Below, piece after piece: positions 47,656-56,891 of a stretch of 64,000 nucleotides of DNA. The number at the start of each line of letters is the position of its first letter. Positions within the stretch are counted from its first letter, which is position 1. The notes under the pieces are model-generated. The model worked only from the letters and a program-made list of their open reading frames with translations, was not told where the DNA came from and did not search any database. Source of the stretch: Ginsengibacter hankyongi (GTDB lineage Bacteria > Bacteroidota > Bacteroidia > Chitinophagales > Chitinophagaceae); assembly GCF_008710285.1 (NCBI RefSeq), contig NZ_VYQF01000011.1, forward strand, positions 1 to 64,000, written 5' to 3'. The position numbers and the translations under genes were made by a program.

Positions 47656-48750
47656 TTAGCGATAAATTGAATAAATAATTCGACAATCAAGGAAATCGGC
47701 CGTTTGACGATGTGCTGACAAATTTGCTCCCGCCATCCAATTTTTGCCGAACTTATAATACAAGCCCCACCGGTGGTAAATACGGGTAAGTTCGGGGATT
47801 TGATTATATCCATAAATACCAATTTGCTGGCTAAAATTGAATTTTTTAAAAATGAATTCATGCCCCAGTAAAATTCCGGCACGCTTATAATCTAAACCTG
47901 ATCTTCCCTCTATTTCCAGAGTTTTCTTGGCGCCAAAATCAACTACACATTCCAATCCAACATTAACCGCATTAAAATATCCTATTTTCCGGTTCGCCTG
48001 CAACGCAGCCCCATACACCCAATAAAAATGTTTCTTATCCAGTGAAATTGTTTTATAAGAAGCAAATGGCATCAGGTCAAACCTCCAAACAAACTTTTCA
48101 GGAGGTATAATATCTTTGATCTTCGTTCTCTTTAAATCATAGACAATTCCCAATGATGCAGTGGGAAAATTAATACCATAATTTGGATGATACACCGCTC
48201 CATTAGAATTATGATTGAACATAACGTCTAAGTCAAGATCAAGATTTTTACTAGCGCTGATAGAGCTATTAAACCCAAGACACAAATAGGGATTAAGATA
48301 TAAGCTATAGGAAAAGTTTTGGCTGTTTGTTATTTCATTAAATGGGTTACTGTTATAGCTTAACCCTGCTTTTGCTACCACTCCAAGCACAAACTTTTTA
48401 TGATTGATTAAATAAGGCTCAATATAGTACGAGCCATAAAATGCATATCCCAAAAAATCCTTGCTGAATTGATAATAGGCCAGTGAAAAACCTGAATTAA
48501 ATGAGTTATGAATATAATGTTTTGCTTCAGCATCAAGTCGTATCCTCTTGAGCTTAATCTCTACTCCGGTAACTATAGTGCCAGCCGTATTTTTAACCTG
48601 CACGTCGTGCGCAAAAACAAAACCATAGACAGGACTTAAAGAAATTTTGAAACGTGTAATTTTTTTTTCAGGTAGATCGTTAATTTGAGCCAACGATTTT
48701 TCAATTATTAAAAAAATGAAAAAAAATAATATGCCTGTAATTTTTTTCAA
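47656..48750 (-). CDS. PagL-like acyloxyacyl hydrolase (lipid A 3-O-deacylase family)
   Basis: 364 residues with a Sec signal (to SLAQ). Alternating hydrophobic residues through the length indicate an outer-membrane beta-barrel. The first half holds FNHNSNGAVYHPNYGINFPTASLGIVYDL, matching the PagL active-site surroundings (His, then Ser-Asn-Gly and N-x-G-x-N). The second half, from about residue 220, repeats a barrel-like pattern (KNWMAGANLSAHRQTADFLDCRIIYSIY). It probably removes an ester-linked acyl chain from lipid A or otherwise reworks outer-membrane lipids. It is read from promoter 48806-48870 with the tandem dyads, so membrane remodelling is part of the island's response. Confidence 0.7.
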   Translation of the reverse strand: MKKITGILFFFIFLIIEKSLAQINDLPEKKITRFKISLSPVYGFVFAHDVQVKNTAGTIVTGVEIKLKRIRLDAEAKHYIHNSFNSGFSLAYYQFSKDFLGYAFYGSYYIEPYLINHKKFVLGVVAKAGLSYNSNPFNEITNSQNFSYSLYLNPYLCLGFNSSISASKNLDLDLDVMFNHNSNGAVYHPNYGINFPTASLGIVYDLKRTKIKDIIPPEKFVWRFDLMPFASYKTISLDKKHFYWVYGAALQANRKIGYFNAVNVGLECVVDFGAKKTLEIEGRSGLDYKRAGILLGHEFIFKKFNFSQQIGIYGYNQIPELTRIYHRWGLYYKFGKNWMAGANLSAHRQTADFLDCRIIYSIYR

Positions 48751-48805
48751 TGCCAGGGTTGACGGGTTTATTATTGTTTTGTAAGAACATGTACAACAAC
48801 CTTAA

Positions 48806-48870
48806 TAAAACTACAGAAGTATGCGATGAAATTTAATGACCGCAATCACCGCTGCAAATGATTATGGACT
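48806..48870 (-). promoter_or_regulatory. tandem-dyad promoter of the PagL-like gene
   Basis: Read on the minus strand: distal dyad AGTCCATAATCA centred at 48864.5, proximal dyad TGATTGCGGTCA centred at 48842.5, then TAGTTTTA (48813-48806). Spacing is 22 bp between dyads and 23 nt from TCA to the -7 element. The distal upstream half is degenerate. Confidence 0.6.
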
Positions 48871-48933
48871 TTACTATTTAAGTCTCTTTGATGAGCCTCT
48901 TAATAAGTTGCCATCTTCTAATTGGAAATTTAC

Positions 48934-48998
48934 TTTCGCCAATCAGCAATGCCGATGACTGCGGTCATTCAAATTCACGGGTTACTCCCATAATTTCA
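48934..48998 (+). promoter_or_regulatory. tandem-dyad promoter of cysQ
   Basis: Distal TTTCGCCAATCA centred at 48939.5, proximal TGACTGCGGTCA centred at 48961.5, -7 element TAATTTCA at 48991-48998. The transcript start would be near 49003, 33 nt before the cysQ ATG. The proximal dyad is one of the best in the set. Confidence 0.6.
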
Positions 48999-49035
48999 AA
49001 GTGGAAATTTTCACCTCAACCAAACAGATGTACAA

Positions 49036-49812
49036 ATGGACATTAAGCCATTAATGCAAATAGCAGAAAAAGCAGCATTTGAAGCAGGCAAAGCAATAAT
49101 GGATGTGTATGGTTCCAGTGATTTTTCAACAGAACTAAAGAATAATAAATCGCCGGTAACAAAGGCTGATAAAAATGCTCATCAACTTATAACTGAATAT
49201 TTAAAAGAAACACATCTTTCTGTTCTTTCGGAAGAAGGATCGGATACTAATTTCCTGGAAAGACGATCGTGGGAATATTTTTGGCTGATAGATCCACTTG
49301 ACGGAACGAAAGAGTTTATAAATAAGAATGGTGAATTCACTGTTAATATAGCATTGTTAAAACAGAACAAACCCCTAGGGGGCATTATTTATAGACCATC
49401 TACAGGCACTTTATATACAGGCTCAAAAGAAACTGGTGTTTATAAAATCAAGAACGGTACACAAACCCAACTTTCACCTTTAACGAAAAGAACGACTTTC
49501 GATGAACTTCTAAAAAAAGACTGCGTAAGAATCGTTGCATCAAGATCTCATCCATCGCCGGAGACAAAGCTTTTTGCTGATAAGTTTAAAAATGTGACAC
49601 TGTTGACAATGGGAAGCGCACTTAAATTTATGCTGCTTCTTGAAAACGAAGCTGACATTTATCCAAGATATGGAACTACAATGGAATGGGACACTGCCGC
49701 AGCGCATGCTATTTTAAATGCGTCAAACCGCGGCGTATATCAATTAGATTTAAGATCGGAATTGATGTATAATAAACCGGATCTCCGGAATCCGTTTTTT
49801 ATTTCTTTTTGA
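49036..49812 (+). CDS. cysQ: 3'(2'),5'-bisphosphate nucleotidase CysQ
   Basis: 258 residues. The inositol-monophosphatase-superfamily motifs are present: VTKADKNAHQLI, LSEEG (metal-binding Glu), DPLDGTKEF (Asp86 and Asp89, the lithium-sensitive metal site) and TMEWDTAAAHAIL (second motif WDxAA). It hydrolyses PAP to AMP, relieving inhibition by the by-product of PAPS-dependent sulfation or sulfate reduction. Cytoplasmic. It stands alone under the promoter at 48934-48998. The preceding sulfatase locus makes a sulfur link tempting, but the promoter places it in the second island. Confidence 0.93.
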   Translation: MDIKPLMQIAEKAAFEAGKAIMDVYGSSDFSTELKNNKSPVTKADKNAHQLITEYLKETHLSVLSEEGSDTNFLERRSWEYFWLIDPLDGTKEFINKNGEFTVNIALLKQNKPLGGIIYRPSTGTLYTGSKETGVYKIKNGTQTQLSPLTKRTTFDELLKKDCVRIVASRSHPSPETKLFADKFKNVTLLTMGSALKFMLLLENEADIYPRYGTTMEWDTAAAHAILNASNRGVYQLDLRSELMYNKPDLRNPFFISF

Positions 49813-50143
49813 ATGAATGTGCGATCTTCAGGAGAATATAAATTTTTAAACGAAGGGTCAACAATAGTCTCAACAACTGTCTACAGAGATTTAAAAAATA
49901 TCTTCTTATCGGACTTACGATCCAGGCCGTCTTAATTAATAAAAGCTGGATTTCTTACAATCTTCCGGGAAAAAACAACTGCTGACCAAATGGCCTTCAC
50001 GGGTAGAAAGTCATATACTCCAGTGCCGGGAATCATTGTATTATTAACCATAATAATGTTCTTTTAATTGTCGAATGAAATGAAATATCGATCCTTAATA
50101 AGTAATATAAAAAAACTTTCGTAAAAATTAAAACAGGTTTAAA
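49813..50143. other. 331-bp gap upstream of the kinase pair
   Basis: No gene. It holds the promoter at 50002-50066 and leaves a 5' untranslated leader of about 70 nt before the ATG at 50144. No hairpin terminator with a T run follows cysQ. Confidence 0.5.
50002..50066 (+). promoter_or_regulatory. tandem-dyad promoter of the kinase pair
   Basis: Distal GGTAGAAAGTCA centred at 50007.5, proximal TGCCGGGAATCA centred at 50029.5 followed directly by TTG, -7 element TTCTTTTA at 50059-50066. Upstream half-sites are weak, but both TCA halves and all spacings agree with the other promoters. Confidence 0.5.
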
Positions 50144-50629
50144 ATGGTTGTAATAGTTTTCGGTTTACCGGGTTCTGGCAAAAGTTATTTTGCTGAAAGA
50201 CTTGCTAAATTGATTAAGGCTGATTATATAAATAGCGACAGGGTAAGGAAGGAGCTGTTTAAAAAGAGAACCTATTCAAAGGCCGAAAAACAATCAGTGT
50301 ACGATGAAATGCTGGCAACCATGAAGGACGCAGTTGATCAAGATAGGAATGTGGTCTTGGATGCAACATTTCATACAAAAGAAACAAGAAACCCATTTGT
50401 GAAGGAGATGAAAAGCAAGGGTGGAATTTATTTCATTGAAGTAACGGCCAATGAGGAATTAATCAGGGAAAGATTAAAAAAAGCGAGACCCTACAGCGAG
50501 GCTGATTTTAAGATTTATAAAATTATCGGCAGTGATAATGAACCGCTGAAGGAGCCGCACCTGGTATTGCAATCAACTAATAATAACATAGGAGAGATGC
50601 TTCAAAAAGCTTATGATTACCTGAAATAA
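50144..50629 (+). CDS. P-loop (AAA/zeta-toxin-like) kinase
   Basis: 161 residues. Walker A is GLPGSGKS at residues 7-14 and NSDRVRKELF is the DR segment of small P-loop kinases. VVLDATFHTKETRNPFV is the Walker-B-like strand with Asp and Thr, and RLKKARPYSEADF the lid region. This type occurs fused to an aminoglycoside-phosphotransferase-like domain in the DosR-regulated mycobacterial protein Rv2004c and its relatives. Here the two parts are separate genes 3 bp apart and in reversed order. The phosphorylated substrate is unknown. Cytoplasmic. Confidence 0.85.
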   Translation: MVVIVFGLPGSGKSYFAERLAKLIKADYINSDRVRKELFKKRTYSKAEKQSVYDEMLATMKDAVDQDRNVVLDATFHTKETRNPFVKEMKSKGGIYFIEVTANEELIRERLKKARPYSEADFKIYKIIGSDNEPLKEPHLVLQSTNNNIGEMLQKAYDYLK

Positions 50630-50632
50630 AAA

Positions 50633-51643
50633 ATGACAAAAGAACAAATCAATAGACTGGTTTCAGATGGAATATTTCCCGACGTCTCCGGGAATCGGGA
50701 ATTAATTGAAACCCACATATCATGGGTAATTAAGTGCAATAAATTCGTATACAAAATCAAAAAGCCGGTTCATTACTCATTCCTCGATTTTTCCACCGTT
50801 GAGTTACGACGACATTTTTGCGAAAGGGAAATTGAGCTGAATAGAAGATTGGCAAAAAAAGTATACCTGGATGTGCTGCCGATACATGAATGGAAGAGTA
50901 AATTTATTGTAGGTGGAAAAGGAGGGAAGATAATTGACAATACAGTGCGGATGCTTAAACTGGACGCGAATAAGCAAATGGATCATCTTTTAAAAAAGAA
51001 CCAGGTAACGAAATCCCATATAAAAAAGCTCGCTAAGACAATAGCCGGCTTCCACAAGCGCACTGAAATAATTTATGAAAAAGATTTTATGAAAATAAAA
51101 CAGGATTTTAGTGACCTGAAAGTTGATAAAACTTTTTTAGTTAACCAGTTGGGAAGCGAATACAACAACATGATTAATGATGCAGTGGAAAAATCAGATT
51201 CATTTATAGAACAGAATAAAGAACTGCTTGCAGCAAGGCTCCGTGACGGTTTGTACAGGGATTGCCACGGAGATTTACATTCGAGGAACATCTTTTTGTT
51301 GCCGGCTCCGTTGCCTTTCGATTGTATAGAATTCAATGATGATTTTCGCCAAATTGATGTGGTGAATGAGATCGCATTTCTTTGCATGGACCTTGATGCA
51401 TTTGGAAGGGAAGATCTTTCAGCTTTATTTATAGATTATTATAACCGTTTTTTTCCTGCGATAAAAACAAATAAAGACCATACTCTTTTTATTTATTATA
51501 AAAGCTATCGGGCTAACGTACGGGCAAAAGTAAACGGCCTGAGAGCAAAGTCAGCGGCGAACAAAGAAGATAGAACAAAAGCGCTGAGTGAGGCAGAAAA
51601 ATATCTTCGGCTGATGAATGATTATTTGCGATCTGTTGGATAG
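50633..51643 (+). CDS. aminoglycoside-phosphotransferase-like kinase
   Basis: 336 residues. THISWVIKCNKFVYKIKKPV gives the beta-strand Lys region of the kinase fold. YRDCHGDLHSRNIFL gives the catalytic loop (His212, Asp214), and FDCIEFNDDFRQIDVVNEIAFLCMD gives the metal-binding Asp230 and the following helix of this subgroup. It starts 3 bp after the P-loop kinase stop and is certainly cotranscribed. The pair corresponds to the fused Rv2004c-type protein of dormancy regulons. Resistance to aminoglycosides is not implied; the physiological substrate is unknown. It is convergent, 2 bp away, with a methyltransferase gene, and Rv2003c beside Rv2004c is also annotated as a methyltransferase. Confidence 0.85.
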   Translation: MTKEQINRLVSDGIFPDVSGNRELIETHISWVIKCNKFVYKIKKPVHYSFLDFSTVELRRHFCEREIELNRRLAKKVYLDVLPIHEWKSKFIVGGKGGKIIDNTVRMLKLDANKQMDHLLKKNQVTKSHIKKLAKTIAGFHKRTEIIYEKDFMKIKQDFSDLKVDKTFLVNQLGSEYNNMINDAVEKSDSFIEQNKELLAARLRDGLYRDCHGDLHSRNIFLLPAPLPFDCIEFNDDFRQIDVVNEIAFLCMDLDAFGREDLSALFIDYYNRFFPAIKTNKDHTLFIYYKSYRANVRAKVNGLRAKSAANKEDRTKALSEAEKYLRLMNDYLRSVG

Positions 51644-51645
51644 GC

Positions 51646-52281
51646 TTATTTAACTGCTTTTACCAAAACAAATGATCCTTTTCCATAACCAGGCAAAGGC
51701 GTTTCCGTACTTTCGGTTTTATCAAGAGCATGAAACAATGTTTGCGAAAACTGCAATTCTTTAAATCCTGCTTTTTTTAATTCCTCTTCAACTTTGTTCA
51801 CTGAATAGAAATTAGCGTGTTTATAAAAAATGCTTTTCGGTTTCCTGTCTTCATAATACTTCCCTATTCGGCTGTTTTTATCTATAAAGCCAACGATGAG
51901 GCAGCCTTTCCGTTTCAGTACTCTCAGGGCTTCCTTAAAGGCGTCCTGAACGTCAGTGAAATAACTAATACAAGAATTCATTAGCACAAAATCGAACTGA
52001 AGAGATTTGTAAGGCAGCTTTTCAGCTACTGCGTTCATGACAAAAATCTTTTTCTTTAGTGCCAGCGCACGCATATTTGCAGCCGGTTCTATTCCTTCTT
52101 TTATCCCTAATGCCTTTGCAAAGCGGCCGGTGCCTAATCCCACTTCAATGCCGTGAATATTTTCTCCCTTTGGCATTAACTCTCTTATTGCGGCTACTTC
52201 TGATTTAAATACAAAAGGATATTTTTTATACCACTCTTCATATTCAGCCACATGATCATTAAATGGAAGTGTTAGCGTCAT
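51646..52281 (-). CDS. class I SAM-dependent methyltransferase
   Basis: 211 residues. Motif I is GIEVGLGTGRFAKALG, followed by the acidic motif II GIEPAANM, the motif AEKLPYKSLQFDFVLMNS and KEALRVLKRKGCLIVGFID. This is the Methyltransf_11 pattern. No substrate domain is attached. It is read from its own tandem-dyad promoter at 52323-52387 and faces the kinase pair tail to tail with only 2 bp between stops, leaving no room for a separate terminator. Cytoplasmic; substrate unknown. Confidence 0.88.
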   Translation of the reverse strand: MTLTLPFNDHVAEYEEWYKKYPFVFKSEVAAIRELMPKGENIHGIEVGLGTGRFAKALGIKEGIEPAANMRALALKKKIFVMNAVAEKLPYKSLQFDFVLMNSCISYFTDVQDAFKEALRVLKRKGCLIVGFIDKNSRIGKYYEDRKPKSIFYKHANFYSVNKVEEELKKAGFKELQFSQTLFHALDKTESTETPLPGYGKGSFVLVKAVK

Positions 52282-52322
52282 AACAAAATTTATAATAGAT
52301 AAATCAAATAAAATCCTGTTTG

Positions 52323-52387
52323 TAAAGCAACTCTAAATAAGTATTATATACAATGACAGTTATCACTGATGCTAGTGATGACAGTCA
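52323..52387 (-). promoter_or_regulatory. tandem-dyad promoter of the methyltransferase gene
   Basis: Read on the minus strand: distal TGACTGTCATCA centred at 52381.5, proximal TGATAACTGTCA centred at 52359.5 followed directly by TTG, then TTGCTTTA (52330-52323). Both dyads are complete TGA-N6-TCA. The start would lie near 52318, 37 nt before the ATG. Confidence 0.65.
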
Positions 52388-52519
52388 GTAATATAAAAAT
52401 GAGAACAATGAAATCGGCTACATCAATCATTTTTGAACTCTTTAGAAAGCAGCTATTATTGTTTCACCACTTAAATGATATGTAGCTTAATCGTGATTGA
52501 CCAGGAAAATATTGAATTC

Positions 52520-52765
52520 TTACTTTTTGTTCTGCATGATATAATTCACAAGATCTTTCAGCGTAGTGATCTTCCCGTAATCCTCTTCAGGTGTTTCAAT
52601 TCCAAACTGCTCATCGAGTGCTACAACAAATTGCAACGCATCAAAAGAATCTATTTCCAATGTATGCCGGATGTCATCTTCCGGTTCCAGTTTTTCAGGT
52701 TCTGTATCAGGAGCAATTTTTTTCAGCAACTGAAAAATTATTTGTTTGATTTCCGGTTCTGTCAT
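52520..52765 (-). CDS. acyl carrier protein
   Basis: 81 residues, acidic. Ser40 in LEIDSFDALQFV is the phosphopantetheine attachment site, with DIRHTLEIDS before it and ALDEQFGIETPEED after. It differs from the housekeeping AcpP consensus (GADSLD), so it is a specialised carrier. Its ATG overlaps the E2 stop (ATGA), giving translational coupling. As the last gene of an AcsA/pyruvate-dehydrogenase operon it could accept an acyl group made from acetyl-CoA; no ketosynthase or holo-ACP synthase is nearby in the window. Confidence 0.9.
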   Translation of the reverse strand: MTEPEIKQIIFQLLKKIAPDTEPEKLEPEDDIRHTLEIDSFDALQFVVALDEQFGIETPEEDYGKITTLKDLVNYIMQNKK

Positions 52766-53913
52766 AACGCTTCTGGTTTTTGTAAATGATTTTTTACAGC
52801 CATTAAAAAACGACTTCCTGTTGCTCCGTCTGATGCACGATGATCAGCGGATAAAGTAATGGTCAACACAGGCCGCACATCCAGCATCCCTGATTCTGCC
52901 CAGGGTTGTTCAATAATGCTGCCAAAGCCTGCCAGGGCCACTTGTGGCGGATAGATTACACCATAAACGGTCTCAACATTTCCTTCGCCCAGGCTGGTAA
53001 CCGTAAAGGTTGATTCGCTTAATTCAGAACTTCTCAGCTTCATTGCCCTTGCTCTCGGAATAATATCATTCAGTGAAGTCATCAGTTCATCAACCGTTTT
53101 TTTATCAGCGTTATGAATAGCTGGTATCATTACACCACCTGTCCGCAATGAAACCACAAAACCAATATTGATATCTTGCTTTTGATGCAAACCATTTTCC
53201 CAATAGCCATTGAGATCGGGCAATTCTGTCAATGCTTTGGCGACCGCTTTTATTAATAATACAACCGGCAGCAATCTTTGTTTTACTGATCGTTGCTTAT
53301 TTGCTCCAGCCAGCCAGGATAATGCCTTGCTCATGTCAACTTTTGTTTCTAAATAGTAATGTGGTATTTCCCGGTTGGATTTACTCATAGCAGCAGCAAC
53401 AGCCATGCGGATATTTTCCGCTGTTGCTATTTTCTTTTCTTCTTTGGGCGCCATTTTTTCTACAATAGCTTTTTCCACATCATCTTTAGTAATGGCACCG
53501 TCTTCTCCAGTTCCGTGTATCGTATTTAACTCAATTCCTTTTTCTGCCGCAATTCTTTTTGCTAATGGCGAAGCTTTGATAAAATGGGGAGCTTTAGCGG
53601 CTACAATTTTTTCCATTGCTATTTTCTCTTCAACTTTTTTTGCCGGCTTTATTACTTCTTTCTTTATTCCTTCTTCTTTACCTGATGCAATCAATGCCAT
53701 CACAGTGCCCACCGGGACTTTTTCATTTTCTTTGATCACCAATTCACTGATGGTTCCTTCATCAAATACTTCAATATCTATCAAACCTTTTTGTGTATCC
53801 ACCACGGCAATAATATCTCCACGCTTAACAGGATTGCCGGGTTTTACGAGCCACTCCACCAAAGTACCCGCTTCCATATCAGCGCCAAGGCTGGGCATTT
53901 TAAACTCAATCAT
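52762..53913 (-). CDS. 2-oxo-acid dehydrogenase E2 (dihydrolipoamide acetyltransferase)
   Basis: 383 residues. One lipoyl domain (residues 1-78) carries Lys42 in [11 protein letters not shown] as the lipoylation site. An Ala/Lys/Glu/Pro-rich linker follows, then the peripheral subunit-binding domain ([34 protein letters not shown]). The catalytic domain ends in [11 protein letters not shown] with His358 and Asp362. It overlaps the E1 beta gene by 8 bp at its start and the ACP gene by 4 bp at its end. It transfers the acetyl group from lipoate to CoA. No E3 gene is present; the complex must borrow a lipoamide dehydrogenase encoded elsewhere. Confidence 0.92.
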   Translation of the reverse strand: MIEFKMPSLGADMEAGTLVEWLVKPGNPVKRGDIIAVVDTQKGLIDIEVFDEGTISELVIKENEKVPVGTVMALIASGKEEGIKKEVIKPAKKVEEKIAMEKIVAAKAPHFIKASPLAKRIAAEKGIELNTIHGTGEDGAITKDDVEKAIVEKMAPKEEKKIATAENIRMAVAAAMSKSNREIPHYYLETKVDMSKALSWLAGANKQRSVKQRLLPVVLLIKAVAKALTELPDLNGYWENGLHQKQDINIGFVVSLRTGGVMIPAIHNADKKTVDELMTSLNDIIPRARAMKLRSSELSESTFTVTSLGEGNVETVYGVIYPPQVALAGFGSIIEQPWAESGMLDVRPVLTITLSADHRASDGATGSRFLMAVKNHLQKPEAL

Positions 53914-54901
53914 GCTGTAACATTTTCTTTACCTTTTTAACAATGTCTGCATTCTGTGGTATGGAGGCATCTTCCAGGTGTTTGGGATAAGGAATCGGGA
54001 CTTCTACTCCGCCGAGCCTTTGCACTGGCGCATCCAGTTCATAAAAAACATTCTCCATAATTCTTGCGCTTACTTCCGACGAAACATTCACAGAACCCCA
54101 TGCTTCTTCTACCAATAATACCCTATGCGTCTTTTTTACCGAATTAAAAATAGTTACCTCATCCAATGGGCGTAGCACTCTTAAATCAATTACTTCTGCG
54201 TCTATCCCTGTTGCTATTAATTCTTTTGCAGCATCCAATGCTTTATATACTCCGGCTCCATAAGTGATAATGGAAACATCTCTTCCTTCACGACGAACTT
54301 TTGCTTTTGTAATATCTACCGCACCAGCATTGGCCGATATTTCTTCTTCTTTATTTAACAGGAAAGTATATTCAAAAATAATTACAGGGTCGCGGTTTTG
54401 TAACGCGGTTAATAGCATTCCTCTTGCATCTTCATGTGTACCTGCAGATAACACTTTTAATCCCGGAATATGCGCATACAATGGTTCCCAGCTATGTGAA
54501 TGTTGTGCAGCCAGTTGCCTGCCGATTCCGCAGCTTATTCGTATCACAACCGGTACATTTATTTGACCACCTGACATGTGTAATAAAGTGGCTGCATTAT
54601 TCACTATCTGGTCCATTGCCAACAAACTAAAATTCACTGTCATTATTTCCACAATAGGGCGCATGCCATTAAGTGCAGCGCCGATACCGGCACCCACAAA
54701 TCCGGATTCTGATAGGGGGACATCCATGATCCTTTCGGGACCAAACTCCTGCAGCAAACCTTTACTTACAGCAAAAGCGCCACCATAACGGCCTACATCT
54801 TCACCCATCAAAAAAACTTTTTCATCTTTTTGCAACGCTTCGCGAATACCTCGCTTAAGCGCTTCGCGATAAGTGAGTTTAATGATGTTGTTTTCACTCA
54901 T
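53906..54901 (-). CDS. pyruvate/2-oxo-acid dehydrogenase E1 beta subunit
   Basis: 331 residues. [33 protein letters not shown] is the standard start, with GEDVG binding Th[44 protein letters not shown] covers the catalytic Glu/His region. [27 protein letters not shown] and the transketolase C-domain [28 protein letters not shown] follow. It pairs with the E1 alpha at 55886-56884, but two small genes (flavodoxin, zinc ribbon) separate the subunit genes, which is unusual. It decarboxylates pyruvate or a related 2-oxo acid (acetoin is the main alternative). Confidence 0.92.
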   Translation of the reverse strand: MSENNIIKLTYREALKRGIREALQKDEKVFLMGEDVGRYGGAFAVSKGLLQEFGPERIMDVPLSESGFVGAGIGAALNGMRPIVEIMTVNFSLLAMDQIVNNAATLLHMSGGQINVPVVIRISCGIGRQLAAQHSHSWEPLYAHIPGLKVLSAGTHEDARGMLLTALQNRDPVIIFEYTFLLNKEEEISANAGAVDITKAKVRREGRDVSIITYGAGVYKALDAAKELIATGIDAEVIDLRVLRPLDEVTIFNSVKKTHRVLLVEEAWGSVNVSSEVSARIMENVFYELDAPVQRLGGVEVPIPYPKHLEDASIPQNADIVKKVKKMLQHD

Positions 54902-54945
54902 TATTTTATTTTTGTTGAATCCGCTATTATACTGCTATCAAGCTA

Positions 54946-55218
54946 TTATAAAGTAACTGCCACCGTTTTCCATCTCTTTAAATTAGGTAAGGCGCTTACC
55001 GCTATATCAATTGCTCTCGAATCCATATTCATTTTTTCCATTTGAGTTATAACAATTGACGTCATTTCCTTTAAAGTCGTATTGGGATTAATGAAAGCTC
55101 CATCCCGGTAACAATACTTGCAATACTCATTGCTTTTAGTGCCATCTTTTTCTGTGCCCTGCAGATCGGGATTGTCTAACGGCATGCTGCAGCTTTGACA
55201 ATATGTTTCGGTTTGCAT
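54946..55218 (-). CDS. small zinc-ribbon protein
   Basis: 90 residues. ETYCQSCSMPLDNPDLQGTEKDG followed by EYCKYCYRDGAF gives two CxxC knuckles about 25 residues apart. The C-terminal helix region (TTLKEMTSIVITQMEKMNM) completes a form like the putative zinc-ribbon family PF12674. Its role is unknown; such proteins may bind nucleic acid or a partner enzyme. It lies inside the acetyl-CoA operon between flavodoxin and E1 beta with gaps of about 45 bp. Confidence 0.8.
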   Translation of the reverse strand: MQTETYCQSCSMPLDNPDLQGTEKDGTKSNEYCKYCYRDGAFINPNTTLKEMTSIVITQMEKMNMDSRAIDIAVSALPNLKRWKTVAVTL

Positions 55219-55263
55219 AATTTAATTATTTATAATTTAAATATTTTTTTCATGAGTAAATAA

Positions 55264-55836
55264 TTAGCCATGAGTCGCGACGCTGGTTGATGACAGTAGC
55301 TGTCCGCGATAATAAAAATCGTTGACCGAGTTTATCAAGGGTGTAAGGTTATCCTTTTTTACTGCATCAAGATCGGACCGCATAGCTTTTCTTTTTTCCG
55401 GATTTTTTTCAATCCTTACGCCAATTGCAACCATTAGCCGGTCGAATAAAGTAAGTTTTTTGTGTATTAACCTTCCGGGAAGAAAATATATGGAACTCTT
55501 TGCCCTTATTTCTCCAGGGAGATTATCCAGCACAAATTTATCTCGCTTGGCCAATTCACCAGGCGCCGTGGCATTTACAATAAAAAAGAATAATTTTTTA
55601 TTCCTGATATTCTTCATGTTTTTCCTTATCCATTTTAACATCCTGAACTTTCCCATATAAACAGGGGTGCCAATCAATAAAAAATCAGCGTTTGTTACTT
55701 GTGCTGCTGTTGTTTCACCGCTGCGTATTAACGGTATTTTCAACGCCTGGGCCAGCCATTCTGCATATTGCCTGGTAGCTCCGTATTTACTGTTATAAAT
55801 AATTAACCCATTCAATATCGAATCTTTATTTTTCAT
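55264..55836 (-). CDS. flavodoxin-domain protein (HemG-like)
   Basis: 190 residues. LIIYNSKYGATRQYAEWLAQAL is the flavodoxin FMN-phosphate loop, and ADFLLIGTPVYMGKFRMLKWIRKNM the second FMN region. FFFIVNATAPGELAKRDKFVLDNLP and the C-terminal part resemble menaquinone-dependent protoporphyrinogen oxidase (HemG) type flavodoxins. It may carry electrons between a dehydrogenase and quinone. Within this operon a redox role connected with the 2-oxo-acid dehydrogenase or with survival at low oxygen is plausible but inferred. Cytoplasmic. Confidence 0.82.
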   Translation of the reverse strand: MKNKDSILNGLIIYNSKYGATRQYAEWLAQALKIPLIRSGETTAAQVTNADFLLIGTPVYMGKFRMLKWIRKNMKNIRNKKLFFFIVNATAPGELAKRDKFVLDNLPGEIRAKSSIYFLPGRLIHKKLTLFDRLMVAIGVRIEKNPEKRKAMRSDLDAVKKDNLTPLINSVNDFYYRGQLLSSTSVATHG

Positions 55837-55885
55837 GTTATCAATTTTAAATTAAGTAATTATTAACGTTAACTAACGGTGCCGG

Positions 55886-56884
55886 TTATCCGTTTTCGCT
55901 ATATACAAATTTTGTCAATTCTTCTGCCGGTTCCCATGTTCCCGCCTCAGCGAAGTCCACTGCTTTTTGAACTTCGTCCTCCACCTTTTTGCTCATGATC
56001 ACTATATCATTTTGTGAAATGAAATTTTCGCCAAGCATTTGTTGCTGCAGTTTTGGAATGGGGTCTCGTTTTTTCCACTCTTCCACTTCGGTTTTATCAC
56101 GGTATAATTCTGCATCAAACATGGAATGAGCACGAAAGCGATAGGTGTTGCAAACAATAAAGTATGGCTTTCCTGTGGCGTGTATTTTTTCAACGGCTCT
56201 CCCGGCTGCATTTTCCACTGCCAATACATCCATCCCATCCACAACAACAGTTTCAATACCATAAGCCGGCCCTTTTTTTTCTATTTCTGTTACTGCATGA
56301 GAATACCTGATTGCAGTTCCCATAGCATACAAATTGTTTTCGCAAACAAACAAAACAGGCACACTCCATAATGCCGCAAGGTTCATAGCTTCATGAAATT
56401 CACCTTCTGCCGCAGCGCCTTCACCAAAGAAACAAACCGTGATATTATTTTTCTTTTGCTTTTTGGAAGCCAGTGCCATACCAACAGACATAGCCAGGTG
56501 CCCACCCACAATAGCATTCCCTCCGTAAAATTTTCTCTTCGCATCAAATAAATGCATAGAACCGCCACGACCACGACTGCAGCCCTCCTGCTTTCCGTAC
56601 ATTTCAGCCATAATCATTCCGGCGTCTATGCCTCTTGCCAGTGCATGGCCATGTTCACGATATGTACAAAGTATATTATCATCAGCACTTAATGTGTTGA
56701 TCACTCCAACTGCTACAGCTTCTTCACCTACGTACAAATGCAGGAATCCACGGATTTTTTCTTTTGTATATAATTCAGCACTTTTTTCTTCAAACCTACG
56801 TATCAGCATCATCTGGTACAAAAGATCTAAGCCATGATTTTTTTCTATTGCCGGGAGGGATTGTATAGTTTGTACTTCTTCCAT
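55886..56884 (-). CDS. pyruvate/2-oxo-acid dehydrogenase E1 alpha subunit
   Basis: 332 residues. [40 protein letters not shown] is the classical PdhA/AcoA start. [24 protein letters not shown] precedes the ThDP motif [33 protein letters not shown], in which the usual GDG is [14 protein letters not shown] is the phosphorylation-loop region of eukaryotic homologues. It starts 8 bp after the AcsA stop. Pyruvate is the likeliest substrate; acetoin dehydrogenase E1 is similar and cannot be excluded. Confidence 0.92.
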   Translation of the reverse strand: MEEVQTIQSLPAIEKNHGLDLLYQMMLIRRFEEKSAELYTKEKIRGFLHLYVGEEAVAVGVINTLSADDNILCTYREHGHALARGIDAGMIMAEMYGKQEGCSRGRGGSMHLFDAKRKFYGGNAIVGGHLAMSVGMALASKKQKKNNITVCFFGEGAAAEGEFHEAMNLAALWSVPVLFVCENNLYAMGTAIRYSHAVTEIEKKGPAYGIETVVVDGMDVLAVENAAGRAVEKIHATGKPYFIVCNTYRFRAHSMFDAELYRDKTEVEEWKKRDPIPKLQQQMLGENFISQNDIVIMSKKVEDEVQKAVDFAEAGTWEPAEELTKFVYSENG

Positions 56885-56891
56885 AAATTGA

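Noticed and set aside
48837-48967. Long inverted repeat AATGACCGCA...TGCGGTCATT as ends of a mobile element
   Set aside because: The two arms are explained as the proximal dyads of two divergent promoters with identical geometry; no transposase lies between them.
52399-52485. 28-codon frame MRTMKSATSIIFELF... after a dyad
   Set aside because: Too short, no ribosome site, and the required -7 element in that direction is absent.
53375-53920. 181-codon plus-strand frame antisense to E2
   Set aside because: Shadow of the Ala/Lys-rich linker and lipoyl region of the E2 gene; the E2 frame has clear domain motifs.
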